From NCBI GenBank assembly GCA_016124495.1, contig WGNP01000006.1, positions 124,001-188,000 on the forward strand: a stretch of 64,000 nucleotides of DNA, read 5' to 3'. Position numbers and translations under genes: made by a program. Shown here in pieces: positions 16,519-25,243 of this stretch. Within the stretch, counting starts at the first letter, position 1, and each line of letters opens with the position of its first letter. The notes under the pieces were generated by a model, which was not told where the DNA came from, made no database searches, and saw nothing but the letters and a program-made list of their open reading frames with translations. The stretch is from Hyphomonas sp. Lineage in GTDB: Bacteria > Pseudomonadota > Alphaproteobacteria > Caulobacterales > Hyphomonadaceae.

Positions 16519-17931
16519 TCAGACGCTGACCACGCGGCCAGGGTTCATGATGTTGAGAGGATCCAGCGCGCGCTTGATGGCGCGCATCGCTTCGGTGGCG
16601 GCGAGCGGGCGCAGGCGGGCGAGTTCGTCTCGCTTCAGGCGGCCGACCCCGTGCTCGGCGGAAATGGAGCCGCCGAAGGCCGTGACAGTGTCGAACACGG
16701 TGCGCGTGACGATGGCTTCATGCGCCTTGAGGACCGGGGCGGCATTGCCTGCCGGCTCGACCACAGAATAGTGCAGGTTGCCGTCGCCGACATGGCCGAA
16801 GATGACAAAGTCCGCCGACGGAACATGCGCGAGCACGGCGCCATTGCAGGCCTCAATGAAGGCAGGGATGCGGCTGATCGGAACCGAGATGTCCTGATTG
16901 AGCGCGGTTCCATAGGCGCGCTTGGACAGGGGAATGGTCTCACGGATGTGCCAGAAGGACTTGGCCTGCGTCTCGCTGGTGGCAATGGCGGCGTCCTGGA
17001 CAAGGCCCGCTTCGGCGCCCGCTTCGAGGGCGGCCGTCAGCAAGGCTTCGGCCTGCTCGGCGCGGGGCTGCGAGATTTCGATCAGCACGCGCCATTCGGC
17101 ATTGGCAGGCAGCGGATCGCGCGTGCCCGGAATATCGGCGACGACCATCGCGACGGCGTTGGCGGGGATAATCTCGAAGCTGGTGACCGAGTCGCCAGCA
17201 TGATCGCGCACCAGGGCGAGTAGTTTCACAACGTCTTCGGCTGTCGCGACGACGACCCACCCGGTGGCGCGCTGGACTTTCGGGAATAGCTTGAATGTGG
17301 CTGCCGTGATCAGGCCGAGCGTGCCTTCCGCGCCGGCGAAGAGGTGTTTCAGGTCATAGCCGGTATTGTTCTTGCGCAGACCCGAGAGGCCGTCCCAGAT
17401 CTCGCCGGAAGGCAGCACGACTTCTAGGCCGAGGATCAGGTCGCGCATCATGCCATAGCGCAGCACCGCGACGCCGCCCGCGTTGGTGGAGATCAGCCCG
17501 CCGAGCGTAGCGGTGCCCTGCGAGCCGAGAGAGAGGGGAAAGAGGCGGTTTGCCTTTTCGGCGGTTTCCTGTGCGGCAACGAGCGTGGCGCCGGCTTCGA
17601 TAACCATGGAATTGTTGAACGGGTCGACCTCGCGCACGGCGTTCATCCGGGTCATCGACACGCAGACTTCGCCGTGCGGCGTACCGCCATCAACAAGGCC
17701 GGTATTGCCGCCTTGCGGTGTGATAGCGACGCGGTGGGCCGCGCATAGTTTGACGAGGGCAGCGGCCTCCTTGGTGGAGGCCGGGCGTGCAATGAAAGGT
17801 GTTTCGCCCTGATAGGTGCCGCGCCAGGGGGTCGAGGCCACGCGCAGCTTTTCCGGTTCGTCCGTCCAGCCTTTCAGGCCGAGCAGATCCTTGGCGGCGG
17901 CGAGGAAGGCGGGGGGCAGGGGCGCGGTCAT
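16519..17931 (-). CDS. FAD-linked oxidase, D-2-hydroxyacid (2-hydroxyglutarate/lactate) dehydrogenase type
   Basis: The protein has 470 residues. The N-terminal FAD-binding PCMH domain shows PQGGNTGLVDGG and SLGSQGTATLGGLISTNAGG. The C-terminal cap has the metal/substrate site FGHVGDGNLHYSV and ends with SAEHGVGRLKRDELARLR. This is the D-lactate/D-2-hydroxyglutarate dehydrogenase family, which passes electrons to cytochrome c or ETF. The length and the FGHVGDGNLHY region favour 2-hydroxyglutarate, but this is not decisive. It overlaps the upstream PaiB-like gene by 4 nt, which suggests one operon. Confidence 0.87.
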   Translation of the reverse strand: MTAPLPPAFLAAAKDLLGLKGWTDEPEKLRVASTPWRGTYQGETPFIARPASTKEAAALVKLCAAHRVAITPQGGNTGLVDGGTPHGEVCVSMTRMNAVREVDPFNNSMVIEAGATLVAAQETAEKANRLFPLSLGSQGTATLGGLISTNAGGVAVLRYGMMRDLILGLEVVLPSGEIWDGLSGLRKNNTGYDLKHLFAGAEGTLGLITAATFKLFPKVQRATGWVVVATAEDVVKLLALVRDHAGDSVTSFEIIPANAVAMVVADIPGTRDPLPANAEWRVLIEISQPRAEQAEALLTAALEAGAEAGLVQDAAIATSETQAKSFWHIRETIPLSKRAYGTALNQDISVPISRIPAFIEACNGAVLAHVPSADFVIFGHVGDGNLHYSVVEPAGNAAPVLKAHEAIVTRTVFDTVTAFGGSISAEHGVGRLKRDELARLRPLAATEAMRAIKRALDPLNIMNPGRVVSV

Positions 17932-18539
17932 CCCTGCAGTCTACGCATTTCCTGCGCGATGGCGAGGCCGCCGGCTGTCGCAGAGAGACCTTCGATCACC
18001 CCTTCGCGCGCCGCGGTCGTCTTGTTCTGGCTGAGCTTGCTCGTGCCTTCGAAGCGGATCGGGCGAAGCTCATAAGCGCGGATGCCGCGGAGCATCATCT
18101 CGAAAGACCCGGGGTCCATCTTGGCACGTGTCCAGGGCGGTTTCGGCAAAAGCTGCGCTTCGAAAAGGCCGGAGACGTCGTCTAGGAAAGCGGTCGCGTC
18201 GGCGGGCGACGGCGTGCCTTCGGCCTCCACCGAGAGATAGTTCCAGGTAGGCACCTGGTTCGGAACAGGGCCGTACCAATCGGGCGAGATATAGGCGTCC
18301 GGTCCGGTGAAGACGATCAGCGCGGCGGCTCCCGCTTCAAGGCGTCGCGTGGCGGCATTGTGCGCCGACAGATGAAACCGCAGGCGCGGCGCGCCGTTCT
18401 CGAGCGATGCGAGGACGGGCGTGTGCACGGCGAGCGGGGCGACCTCGCCGTTTACGCAGACGAGCCCGAGCGGGTGGGCGCGGATGCGGGCGATCAGGGC
18501 CTCTGTATCAGACTCGCGAAAGAGCGGCGCAGGATGCAT
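17928..18539 (-). CDS. PaiB-like FMN-binding protein
   Basis: The 203-residue sequence fits the FMN-binding split-barrel PaiB family: HPLGLVCVNG, then HLSAHNAATRRLEAGAAALIVFTGPDAYISPDWY, and PTWNYLSVEAEG. The C-terminal KLSQNKTTAAREGVIEGL is also typical. The family was first named as a negative regulator of sporulation and protease genes, but most members are probably flavin or redox enzymes. It is followed with a 4-nt overlap by the FAD oxidase and preceded by xseA with a 3-nt gap, all on one strand. Confidence 0.85.
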   Translation of the reverse strand: MHPAPLFRESDTEALIARIRAHPLGLVCVNGEVAPLAVHTPVLASLENGAPRLRFHLSAHNAATRRLEAGAAALIVFTGPDAYISPDWYGPVPNQVPTWNYLSVEAEGTPSPADATAFLDDVSGLFEAQLLPKPPWTRAKMDPGSFEMMLRGIRAYELRPIRFEGTSKLSQNKTTAAREGVIEGLSATAGGLAIAQEMRRLQG

Positions 18540-18542
18540 GGG

Positions 18543-19925
18543 CTAGAACAGACTTCCTTGCTGGCCAGGCTTGCGAGGCGTGGTCTTGGGTGGATCACCG
18601 CCGAGCGGCTGGGCAGCGATATCGCCATCCGCAAAGCTTACCCTGAACTGATCCGTTCCCGACGCAATCGCGGCGGATCTGATCAGGCGGCCATCGATAT
18701 CCCGGACGATGGTGTAGCCGCGTTTCAACGTGGCCTGGTAGGAGAGGGTTTCCAGCATCTTGGCTTCGGTGTTCAGCGCCGCCGTGCGCTTCTCGATAAG
18801 GCGCATGAGGGCGGGCCGGGCGCGCACAGCGATGTCGCAGAGGCGCTGGCGGCCCTGGCGGATTTCGTATTTCAGCATGGCGGGCGAGAGCTGCAGGTGC
18901 GAAAGCTTAAGGCGCGCCTTCTGTGTCAGGGCAAGAGCAGCCTTGGGCAGGTTGGCGCTTGCAAAATCGAGGCGCTGGCGGGCGGGCTGCAGCAACATTT
19001 CCGGGCGCGGCAGGCGCGCGGCCGCGAGCTTGTCGCGGCTGCGGCTGAGGGCGCGTGTCAAGGCGCGCTTCAGGCGATCGCCAATCTCGCCTGTAGATAG
19101 GATAAGTTCCGTCCGTACCGGGACTGCCATCTCGGCGGCCCCAGTAGGGGTCGGTGCGCGGCGGTCGGAGACATAGTCGATGAGGGTCGTGTCAGTCTCG
19201 TGACCGACGGCGGAGATCAGCGGGATCTTACTGTCGAAGGCGGCGCGCACGACGATCTCTTCGTTGAAGGGCCAGAGGTCTTCGATTGAGCCGCCGCCGC
19301 GGGCGACGATCAGCACATCGGGACGGTCCGCGCCGGTCATGGCGTTGAAGCCGCGGATGCCGGCGGTCACCTGTGCGGCGGCCTGTTCGCCCTGCACGAG
19401 GGCGGGCCAGACGATGACGCGCACGGGAAAGCGTTCGCGGATCCGGTGGAGGATGTCGCGGATCACTGCGCCGGTCGGGCTTGTCACTACGCCGATGACG
19501 CGCGGTATGTAGGGGATCGGCTTCTTGTGTTTCGGGTCGAAGAGGCCTTCGGCGGCCAGCTTCTTCTTTCGCTCTTCGAGCAGCTGCATCAGCGCGCCGG
19601 CGCCGGCGGGGCGCATGGTGCTGGCGATCAACTGGTAGGCGGAGCGGCCCTCATAGGTGGAGAGGCGACCCGTCGCGATCACTTCGAGGCCTTCTTCGGG
19701 ACGGAAGGGCAGCCGCTCGACCTGGCTGCGCCACATGATCGTGTTGAGCACGGCCTTTTCGTCTTTCAGGTCGGCATACATATGTCCCGATTTTGCGAGG
19801 GTGACGCGGCCGAGTTCGCCGCGCACGACAACATGGTCATAGTTTGTCTCGATCGTCCGCTTCAGGCGGGCGGCGAGTTCGGAAACGGTGAGTTCCGCCT
19901 GATTGGTGGGGCTTGAGTCGGACAT
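18543..19925 (-). CDS. xseA: exodeoxyribonuclease VII large subunit
   Basis: The track ORF starts far upstream inside the opposite-strand purD. The only sensible Met is MSDSSPTNQAELTVSEL at 19925, giving 460 residues. An N-terminal OB fold (TIETNYDHVVVRGELGRVTLAKSGHMYADLKDEKA) is followed by the catalytic domain with IGVVTSPTGAVIRDILHRI, the DVLIVARGGGSIEDLWPFNEE signature and AVGHETDTTLIDYVSDRRAPTPTGAAE. A long coiled coil and GYTIVRD close it. It degrades single-stranded DNA together with XseB, which is not in the window. The gene is divergent from purD with only 43 bp between them. Confidence 0.96.
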   Translation of the reverse strand: MSDSSPTNQAELTVSELAARLKRTIETNYDHVVVRGELGRVTLAKSGHMYADLKDEKAVLNTIMWRSQVERLPFRPEEGLEVIATGRLSTYEGRSAYQLIASTMRPAGAGALMQLLEERKKKLAAEGLFDPKHKKPIPYIPRVIGVVTSPTGAVIRDILHRIRERFPVRVIVWPALVQGEQAAAQVTAGIRGFNAMTGADRPDVLIVARGGGSIEDLWPFNEEIVVRAAFDSKIPLISAVGHETDTTLIDYVSDRRAPTPTGAAEMAVPVRTELILSTGEIGDRLKRALTRALSRSRDKLAAARLPRPEMLLQPARQRLDFASANLPKAALALTQKARLKLSHLQLSPAMLKYEIRQGRQRLCDIAVRARPALMRLIEKRTAALNTEAKMLETLSYQATLKRGYTIVRDIDGRLIRSAAIASGTDQFRVSFADGDIAAQPLGGDPPKTTPRKPGQQGSLF

Positions 19926-19968
19926 GGGGACTTGATCCCATGAGCGGCGCGGCGCATCAAGCCGCTCC

Positions 19969-21258
19969 ATGAACATACTCCTGATCGGATCGGGCGGCCG
20001 TGAACACGCCCTGGCCTGGAAGATGGCCCAGTCGCCGCTGGTGGATGTGGTGCATTCGGCGCCCGGCAATCCGGGCATGCACGAGATCGGGCCCTGCTTC
20101 GACGTAGCGCCAGACGATATCGACGGCCTCGTGAAGCTCGCGCTGCAGTTAGAGCCGGACCTGATCGTGATCGGGCCGGAGGCGCCCCTCGCGCTCGGCC
20201 TGTCGGACATCCTGCGGGCGCGGGGTTTCGACGTCTTCGGACCCTCGAAAGAGGCGGCGAAGCTGGAAGCTTCGAAGGCCTTCTCGAAAGCGCGGATGAT
20301 GAAGTATGGCGTGCCGACAGCGGCGTATGGCGAGTTCACGCAGGCCGCGCCGGCTAAGGCGTTCCTGAACAAGATGAAGGCGCCCTATGTGCTGAAAGCG
20401 GATGGTCTCGCGGCGGGCAAGGGCGTGGTCATCGCGGAGACACTTGCGGAGGCGGAAGCGGAGATCGACGAGATGCTGTCCGGCAAGTTCGGGGACGCTT
20501 CGGCGACATTGGTGATCGAGGAGTTCATGCACGGCGAGGAGGCGAGCGTATTTGTCATCACCGACGGCGAGGGCGCAGTCTATCTGCCGGCAGCACAGGA
20601 TCACAAACGCGTGGGCGATGGCGACACCGGGCCCAATACCGGCGGCATGGGCGCCTATGCACCGGCACCGGTTGTCAATCCAGAGATCATGGCGCGCGTG
20701 AAGCGCGAGATTGCCGAGCCGATGCTGAAGGGCATGGCAAAGGACGGGATGCCATATCAGGGCGTTCTGTATATTGGTGTGATGGCGACGGCGGACGGCC
20801 CGAAGGTGGTCGAGTTCAATGCGCGCTTTGGCGATCCGGAATGCCAGGTGCTGATGAAGGGGCTGGCGGGCGATATCGTGCCGCTGATTCTGGTTGCCGC
20901 GACCGGCGGGCTTAAAGGTAGCGAGAAGGATTTCGAACGGCTGCTGGAGCTGGAAGACTTCCGGCCCACCGCCACGGTCGTGATGGCAGCAAAGGGTTAT
21001 CCTGGGAGCTACGGGAAAGGCTCCGTGATCTGCGGCGTAGCGGCCGCAAATGCGATGGACGGCGTCACGGTATTTCATGCGGGTACGGATGTTGCGCCGG
21101 ACGGCGCACTGGTCGCCAAGGGCGGGCGCGTGCTGAATGTCACCGCGAGCGGCGCGACGCTGCGCGAGGCGGTCGATAGCGCCTATGCGGGCGTGGCGGC
21201 GATCGACTGGCCGGAGGGTTTCTGCCGGCGTGATATCGGCTGGCGGGCGCTGGGCTAA
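19969..21258 (+). CDS. purD: phosphoribosylamine-glycine ligase
   Basis: The 429-residue protein is a full-length GAR synthetase, second step of purine synthesis, ligating glycine to 5-phosphoribosylamine with ATP. Landmarks are MNILLIGSGGREHALAWK, HSAPGNPGM, the ATP-grasp GPSKEAAKLEASKAFSKARM, LKADGLAAGKGV, the purD signature FNARFGDPECQ, and a C-terminal GGRVLNVTA. It is divergent from xseA, and its stop overlaps by 3 nt the stop of the convergent dehydrogenase gene. Confidence 0.97.
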   Translation: MNILLIGSGGREHALAWKMAQSPLVDVVHSAPGNPGMHEIGPCFDVAPDDIDGLVKLALQLEPDLIVIGPEAPLALGLSDILRARGFDVFGPSKEAAKLEASKAFSKARMMKYGVPTAAYGEFTQAAPAKAFLNKMKAPYVLKADGLAAGKGVVIAETLAEAEAEIDEMLSGKFGDASATLVIEEFMHGEEASVFVITDGEGAVYLPAAQDHKRVGDGDTGPNTGGMGAYAPAPVVNPEIMARVKREIAEPMLKGMAKDGMPYQGVLYIGVMATADGPKVVEFNARFGDPECQVLMKGLAGDIVPLILVAATGGLKGSEKDFERLLELEDFRPTATVVMAAKGYPGSYGKGSVICGVAAANAMDGVTVFHAGTDVAPDGALVAKGGRVLNVTASGATLREAVDSAYAGVAAIDWPEGFCRRDIGWRALG

Positions 21259-22307
21259 GCGGTCGGATCTATCAGGATCTTGATCTCGCTTGGGTTCCTG
21301 GCGAGGGAGTCGAAGGCGGCTTCGGTGTTGGCCAGGGGCTGGCGGCTGGTGATCAGGCGGGCGGCCTTGTCCGGATGCGCTGCGATCATCGCAAGGGCGG
21401 CGGCGAATTCCTCCGGGCGGTAGGCGAAGCTGAATTCGAGGGTCAGTTCACGCAGGATGCCTTCGATCGGTGTCAGCTTTTCCTCATGCGGGCAGACGCC
21501 GGCGACAATGATGTGGCTGTGCGGCGGGGCGCCCTTGATCACCTGGTCGATCAGGCCCGGCGCGCCGGTACATTCAAACAGGTTGGCGCCGGGCGGTAGG
21601 CCGCGGAATTCGCGCGCCAGCAGCGGTGACATCGTATGCGGCGTGAAGGCGAGATCGTCCCAGTGGGTGAAAGGAGAGTCCGTGGCCGGATCAATCACGA
21701 TATCGGCGCCGAGTGCGGCGGCGGCCTTGCGGCGCTCGGGCGAGAAATCGGCTGCGAGGATGGGCCCGCGTCCCTGCAGGCTGAGCGAGAGGATGACGGC
21801 GAGGCCGACCGGGCCGCACCCGATGACAACATTCGGTCCTTTGTTGCGGCTGGCGAGTCCCGCTGCATGCAGGCCGACCGAGAGCGGCTCCGTCAGCGCT
21901 GCCAGATCGTCCGGCACGTTGTCCGGGATGCGGAAGCTGCGCACGGCATCGATACAGCTGAGCGTCGCGAGGCCGCCGCCATGGCCGGGGGAGAGGCCGA
22001 TGGTTTGCGGGCCGGCATGGTCATGCGTGAAGGGCAGGCCGGTGATCCGGTCGCCGGGTTTGAGGTTCGTCTCGGTGCCGGGCGCGATGCCGACGATCTC
22101 GGCGGAGAATTCATGCCCGGGGATAATCACCGGCAGCTGGTTCTGCGGCAGCGCGTCGGCCAGCGCGGCGAGCTGTTTGCGCAGCGAGAGATCGCTGCCG
22201 CAGATGCCGGTGAAGATCGGCCGCACCAGCAATTGTCCAGGCGCCGGTGAAGGGTCCGGCATGTCGCGGACGGTAAAGGCTTTACCCTGCAGCGTGGCGG
22301 CGCGCAT
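21255..22307 (-). CDS. zinc-type medium-chain alcohol dehydrogenase
   Basis: The start MRAATLQGKAF at 22307 gives 350 residues; the track start is upstream and unsupported. The catalytic zinc site shows ICGSD (Cys), PGHEFSAEIV (His-Glu) and a later Glu in ALTEPLSVGLHA. There is no four-Cys structural-zinc loop in the usual place, where LPFTHDH is found instead. The Rossmann motif is VIGCGPVGLAV. It oxidises an alcohol or polyol with NAD(P). It is the last gene of a cupin-SDR-dehydrogenase operon probably controlled by the divergent TetR gene. Confidence 0.85.
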   Translation of the reverse strand: MRAATLQGKAFTVRDMPDPSPAPGQLLVRPIFTGICGSDLSLRKQLAALADALPQNQLPVIIPGHEFSAEIVGIAPGTETNLKPGDRITGLPFTHDHAGPQTIGLSPGHGGGLATLSCIDAVRSFRIPDNVPDDLAALTEPLSVGLHAAGLASRNKGPNVVIGCGPVGLAVILSLSLQGRGPILAADFSPERRKAAAALGADIVIDPATDSPFTHWDDLAFTPHTMSPLLAREFRGLPPGANLFECTGAPGLIDQVIKGAPPHSHIIVAGVCPHEEKLTPIEGILRELTLEFSFAYRPEEFAAALAMIAAHPDKAARLITSRQPLANTEAAFDSLARNPSEIKILIDPTA

Positions 22308-22323
22308 GGTCCGTATCCTGATC

Positions 22324-23112
22324 TTAGGTGTTGGGCGGCAACATGAACTGTGCGACTTCCGGCTGGCCGGTATGCGCGGTGGTGCCGCCATCGGCGACGA
22401 CAATCGATCCCGTCATGTAGGAGGCGTCATCGGAGGCGAGGAAGGCGACGATCTTGGCCATCTCTTCCGGCTCAGCGGCGCGCCCGAGCGGGATGCGGCG
22501 GGTCCAGTCGTCTCTCAGGCCCGGCATCTGGGAGACGCCGGCGGTGATGGGTGTATCGACGAGGCCGGGACAAAGCGCGTTGACGCGGATGCCGTCGCGC
22601 GCATGGTCCACCGCGAGCGCGCGGGTGTAGTTGATCACCGCGCCCTTGGCGGCGTTGTAGGCTGCAAAGCGGTAGTCGCCGCCCATGCCGGAGATCGAGG
22701 CGGTGTTCACGATGGCGCTGCCCTTCGGCATGTGCGGAATCGCGAAGTGGCAGGCGTAGTAGACGCTGTTGAGGTCGACCGCGATGATGTTCTCCCAATC
22801 GGCTGGGGCGAGTTCGACGCTGGTGCCGAAGCTGCCGATGCCGGCATTGTTGAACAGGATGTCGATGCGGCCATGCGCAGCGACGGCGGACTTGATCAGG
22901 GCCTCGACCTCAGCGGCTTTCGACACGTCGCACTTCACGGCCATCGCCGATGGGCCGAGGCTGGCCGCAAGGCTTTTGCCGCCTTCGTCGCCGATGTCAG
23001 CGAGCACGACGAGCGCGCCTTCCTTCGAAAGCAGACGTGCCGTGGCCGCGCCGATGCCGGAGGCTGCGCCGGTGATGACGGCGACCTTGTTCTCGAATCG
23101 CTTCGGCGTCAT
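22324..23112 (-). CDS. short-chain dehydrogenase/reductase
   Basis: The protein starts MTPKRFENKVAVITG at 23112 (262 residues) and overlaps the cupin gene stop by 4 nt. It has all classical SDR marks: TGAASGIG (cofactor), NNAG, catalytic Ser in IVNTASISG, YNAAK (Tyr and Lys), and CPGLVDTP. An Asp after the second strand (LADIGDEG) favours NAD over NADP. It probably interconverts a secondary alcohol and a ketone made or used by the neighbouring MDR dehydrogenase. The substrate is unknown. Confidence 0.9.
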   Translation of the reverse strand: MTPKRFENKVAVITGAASGIGAATARLLSKEGALVVLADIGDEGGKSLAASLGPSAMAVKCDVSKAAEVEALIKSAVAAHGRIDILFNNAGIGSFGTSVELAPADWENIIAVDLNSVYYACHFAIPHMPKGSAIVNTASISGMGGDYRFAAYNAAKGAVINYTRALAVDHARDGIRVNALCPGLVDTPITAGVSQMPGLRDDWTRRIPLGRAAEPEEMAKIVAFLASDDASYMTGSIVVADGGTTAHTGQPEVAQFMLPPNT

Positions 23113-23645
23113 GACAGGACGGCGCTCGGCGGAGCGGTCTCGTTCGCCCAGTCGGGCTTGCGTGCGGTGACGGCCGCGGCGATCTTTTCCCAGGCAGGCA
23201 AGGACTTGGCGATGAAATTTATGTCGAAGTCTTCCTGCGTGCGGAACTCGAGGACCTCGACGCCTTGCGGGCCGGGCGTGTAGCGATAGGCCTTGTCCTT
23301 GCCGAGGAAAAATCCGTCGCCTGGGCCGAGCGTTTCCGTGCCGAGCTGGAGCGAGCCGGCGACGATATAGTAGAGGCAATCCGCATTGTGCGTATGCAGA
23401 GGAAGCGGGAAGCCGCTCTTGAACCAGGCATAGGTGAGGCTGAAGCCGGGGCGGGAGAACAGGGTCTTTACGATGTTGCCCTCGGCGAAACCGGCTTCGA
23501 GCGCCTTGGTGATGCCCGCCTGGAATTCCGGGTTCATGCCGGTGATTTCCATATGCGCAGTCTCGTCCAGCGAGGGCGATGTGGCCGTGCGGAAAATTTC
23601 GTAACCGCCGGCGGCGGATCGGGCTTCGGTTGCGGTATCACTCAT
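23109..23645 (-). CDS. cupin domain protein
   Basis: The 178-residue protein has one cupin barrel at about residues 75-140: FPLPLHTHNADCLYYIVAGSLQLG holds the first metal motif, and LGPGDGFFLGKDKAYRYTPGPQGVEVLEF the second. It could be a small dioxygenase, isomerase or ligand sensor. It is the first gene of the operon running to the SDR and MDR genes, and is divergent from the TetR gene. The start at 23645 has aggacctgc-like purines upstream. Confidence 0.8.
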   Translation of the reverse strand: MSDTATEARSAAGGYEIFRTATSPSLDETAHMEITGMNPEFQAGITKALEAGFAEGNIVKTLFSRPGFSLTYAWFKSGFPLPLHTHNADCLYYIVAGSLQLGTETLGPGDGFFLGKDKAYRYTPGPQGVEVLEFRTQEDFDINFIAKSLPAWEKIAAAVTARKPDWANETAPPSAVLS

Positions 23646-23748
23646 GGGCAGGTCCTCCGGAATCGCTTGTTGCCTTTGCAGCAGGGCGGGTGCGGAATGT
23701 AGCGGGCGCTCTTTCCGTCTTGATCAGACGCTAGCAGAAACTCGAAAG

Positions 23749-23764
23749 TAGTCAATATTGACTA
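23749..23764. promoter_or_regulatory. perfect 16-bp palindrome between TetR and cupin operon
   Basis: TAGTCAATATTGACTA is self-complementary over all 16 bases, and a further cgaaa/tttcg pair flanks it. It lies 56 nt before the TetR ATG and 104 nt before the cupin ATG, in the divergent promoter region. This is the expected place and form for a TetR-family operator controlling both directions. Confidence 0.65.
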
Positions 23765-23819
23765 ATGTTTCGAAATCGCTTAATCACCGCCAAGGCACGA
23801 CGACAGGTCAAAGTGTTAC

Positions 23820-24482
23820 ATGCCGAACAGGAAATCAACGACGATCATACCCGCGCGCCCGGTCGCTCGCCGGCGCACGCGCCGCGGAGAGGAAACGCGC
23901 CGCCAGATCGTCGAGGCGGCGATCGATTGCCTGAACCATCTCGGCTATGCCGGAACGTCGGTCGAGGCCGTGATGGAACAGGCGGGGCTCAGCCGGGGCT
24001 CTGTGCTGAACCAGTTCCCGACGCGCATCGACCTGATGGCCGCCACCATCCAGGCGGCGATGGAGGCGATGGTCGCCCATACGGTCACCCTGGCGGCGGC
24101 AATCGCAGACCCGGCCGCGCGGATGCGCGCGATGTGCGACGTATTCTGGACGACACAGCAGCTACCGGCCTCCACCGCCATGACGGAAGTATTGCTTGCG
24201 GCGCGCTGGGACCGCGCGCTGGCGGTGGCCCTGCGCCCGGTGGCCAGCCAGGTCGAAACCGCAATTGATCAGTTCACGGCGCAGCTCTCCCGCGAGGCCG
24301 GCGTCACGGAAGAGGGGCTTGACGCCAATCTGCTGCAAGCCCGAATTCTGATCCTGAGCCTGCGTGGCATCACGCTGGAGCTGATGTATGATCAAGACCG
24401 CGGCATCATCCACCGCGCCCTCGACCAGATCCGCGCGATGCACCAGGCGCACTGTGACCGCGTGCTGGGTGGGCGCCGTTAG
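23820..24482 (+). CDS. TetR-family regulator
   Basis: The 220-residue protein starts with a basic tail, followed by the TetR helix-turn-helix at about residues 25-70: RRQIVEAAIDCLNHLGYAGTSVEAVMEQAGLSRGSVLNQFPTRIDLM. The C-terminal ligand domain (75-215) is helical and not diagnostic. It is divergent from the cupin-SDR-dehydrogenase operon across a perfect palindrome, so local repression relieved by a pathway compound is the simplest model. Its stop overlaps the convergent DUF3297 stop by 4 nt. Confidence 0.9.
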   Translation: MPNRKSTTIIPARPVARRRTRRGEETRRQIVEAAIDCLNHLGYAGTSVEAVMEQAGLSRGSVLNQFPTRIDLMAATIQAAMEAMVAHTVTLAAAIADPAARMRAMCDVFWTTQQLPASTAMTEVLLAARWDRALAVALRPVASQVETAIDQFTAQLSREAGVTEEGLDANLLQARILILSLRGITLELMYDQDRGIIHRALDQIRAMHQAHCDRVLGGRR

Positions 24483-24733
24483 GCCTCGGCCGCCGGTTCA
24501 TCCTTGAACCAGACTTCGACCGGGCCCTTGAACGTCAGCGTCAAGGGATTGCCTTTGCGGTCCATCGCCTTGCCGGCGGTCAGCTTGATCCAGCCTTCGG
24601 AGACGCAGTATTCCTCGACCGTGGTCTTTTCCTCGCCCTTGAAACGAACGCCGACGCCGCGAATGAGGGCGTCATAGTCATAGTGCGGGCTGCGCGGGTT
24701 CACGGAGAGGCGGTCGGGGGGTGTATCGGTCAT
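24479..24733 (-). CDS. DUF3297 family small protein
   Basis: The 84 residues match the short DUF3297 family found in many Proteobacteria: PPDRLSVNPRSPHYD, VRFKGEEKTTVEEYCVSEGWIK and GKAMDRKGNPLTLTFKGPVEVWF. It is soluble, probably a small beta-rich protein, of unknown function. The start codon directly abuts one arm of a 9-bp inverted repeat (aaccggggg/cccccggtt) that fills the space to the divergent PsiE-like gene. Confidence 0.85.
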   Translation of the reverse strand: MTDTPPDRLSVNPRSPHYDYDALIRGVGVRFKGEEKTTVEEYCVSEGWIKLTAGKAMDRKGNPLTLTFKGPVEVWFKDEPAAEA

Positions 24734-24780
24734 AACCGGGGGTTTAGCCGGGCTGGCGGGCTGGTTTCAAGCCCCCGGTT
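24734..24780. repeat. inverted repeat between DUF3297 and PsiE-like genes
   Basis: Perfect 9-bp arms aaccggggg and cccccggtt enclose 29 nt. One arm touches the DUF3297 start codon. It might fold in the DUF3297 leader or serve as an operator for both divergent genes. Confidence 0.45.
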
Positions 24781-24827
24781 GCCGCGCGCCTTCAAAAGAG
24801 TAGATCGGGTTGAAAGGGAGTTCAGTC

Positions 24828-25235
24828 ATGACGCAGCGCAATCCAGATGTTCCGCCCGCCATGGGCCAGATAAACAGCCGTCTCGGCCTCTCCTTCTTCA
24901 AGCTGGTCGAGCGCGCGCTGCTCCTGCTTACGGCAGGATTGACGATCATCGCGGCGGCGACCGAAGTCTGGAACATCTACATCAAGCAGGAAGTCGGCCT
25001 GGCCGACATCCTCCTGATGTTCCTGTATGTCGAAGTCATCAGCATGATCGCGGTGTTCTACACCGGGATAGGCTCCCCTTTCGTCTACCCGATTTTCATT
25101 GCGATCACGGCCATCGCGCGCCTCATTGTGCTTCAGGGGAAGGACATGGCGCCCGAAAAGGTCGTTCTGGAGGCCGCTGCGATCCTTATTCTCGCGATCG
25201 CGGTTGTCGTTGTCGGTTATGCCAAACGCAACTGA
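24828..25235 (+). CDS. PsiE-like membrane protein
   Basis: The ATG at 24828 has gggag upstream; the track start is a TTG. The 135-residue protein has about four membrane helices and resembles the phosphate-starvation-inducible PsiE family: FFKLVERALLLLTAGLTIIAAATEVW, VEVISMIAVFYTG and the polar FVYPIFIAITAIARLIVLQGKDMAPEKVVLEAAAILIL. Function is unknown; in enteric bacteria the gene is PhoB-controlled. No clear Pho box is seen here, but an inverted repeat lies upstream. Confidence 0.75.
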   Translation: MTQRNPDVPPAMGQINSRLGLSFFKLVERALLLLTAGLTIIAAATEVWNIYIKQEVGLADILLMFLYVEVISMIAVFYTGIGSPFVYPIFIAITAIARLIVLQGKDMAPEKVVLEAAAILILAIAVVVVGYAKRN

Positions 25236-25243
25236 ACGGGAGA

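Noticed and set aside
21457-23283. 608-aa plus-strand ORF
   Set aside because: It spans the dehydrogenase and SDR genes on the opposite strand and has no domain.
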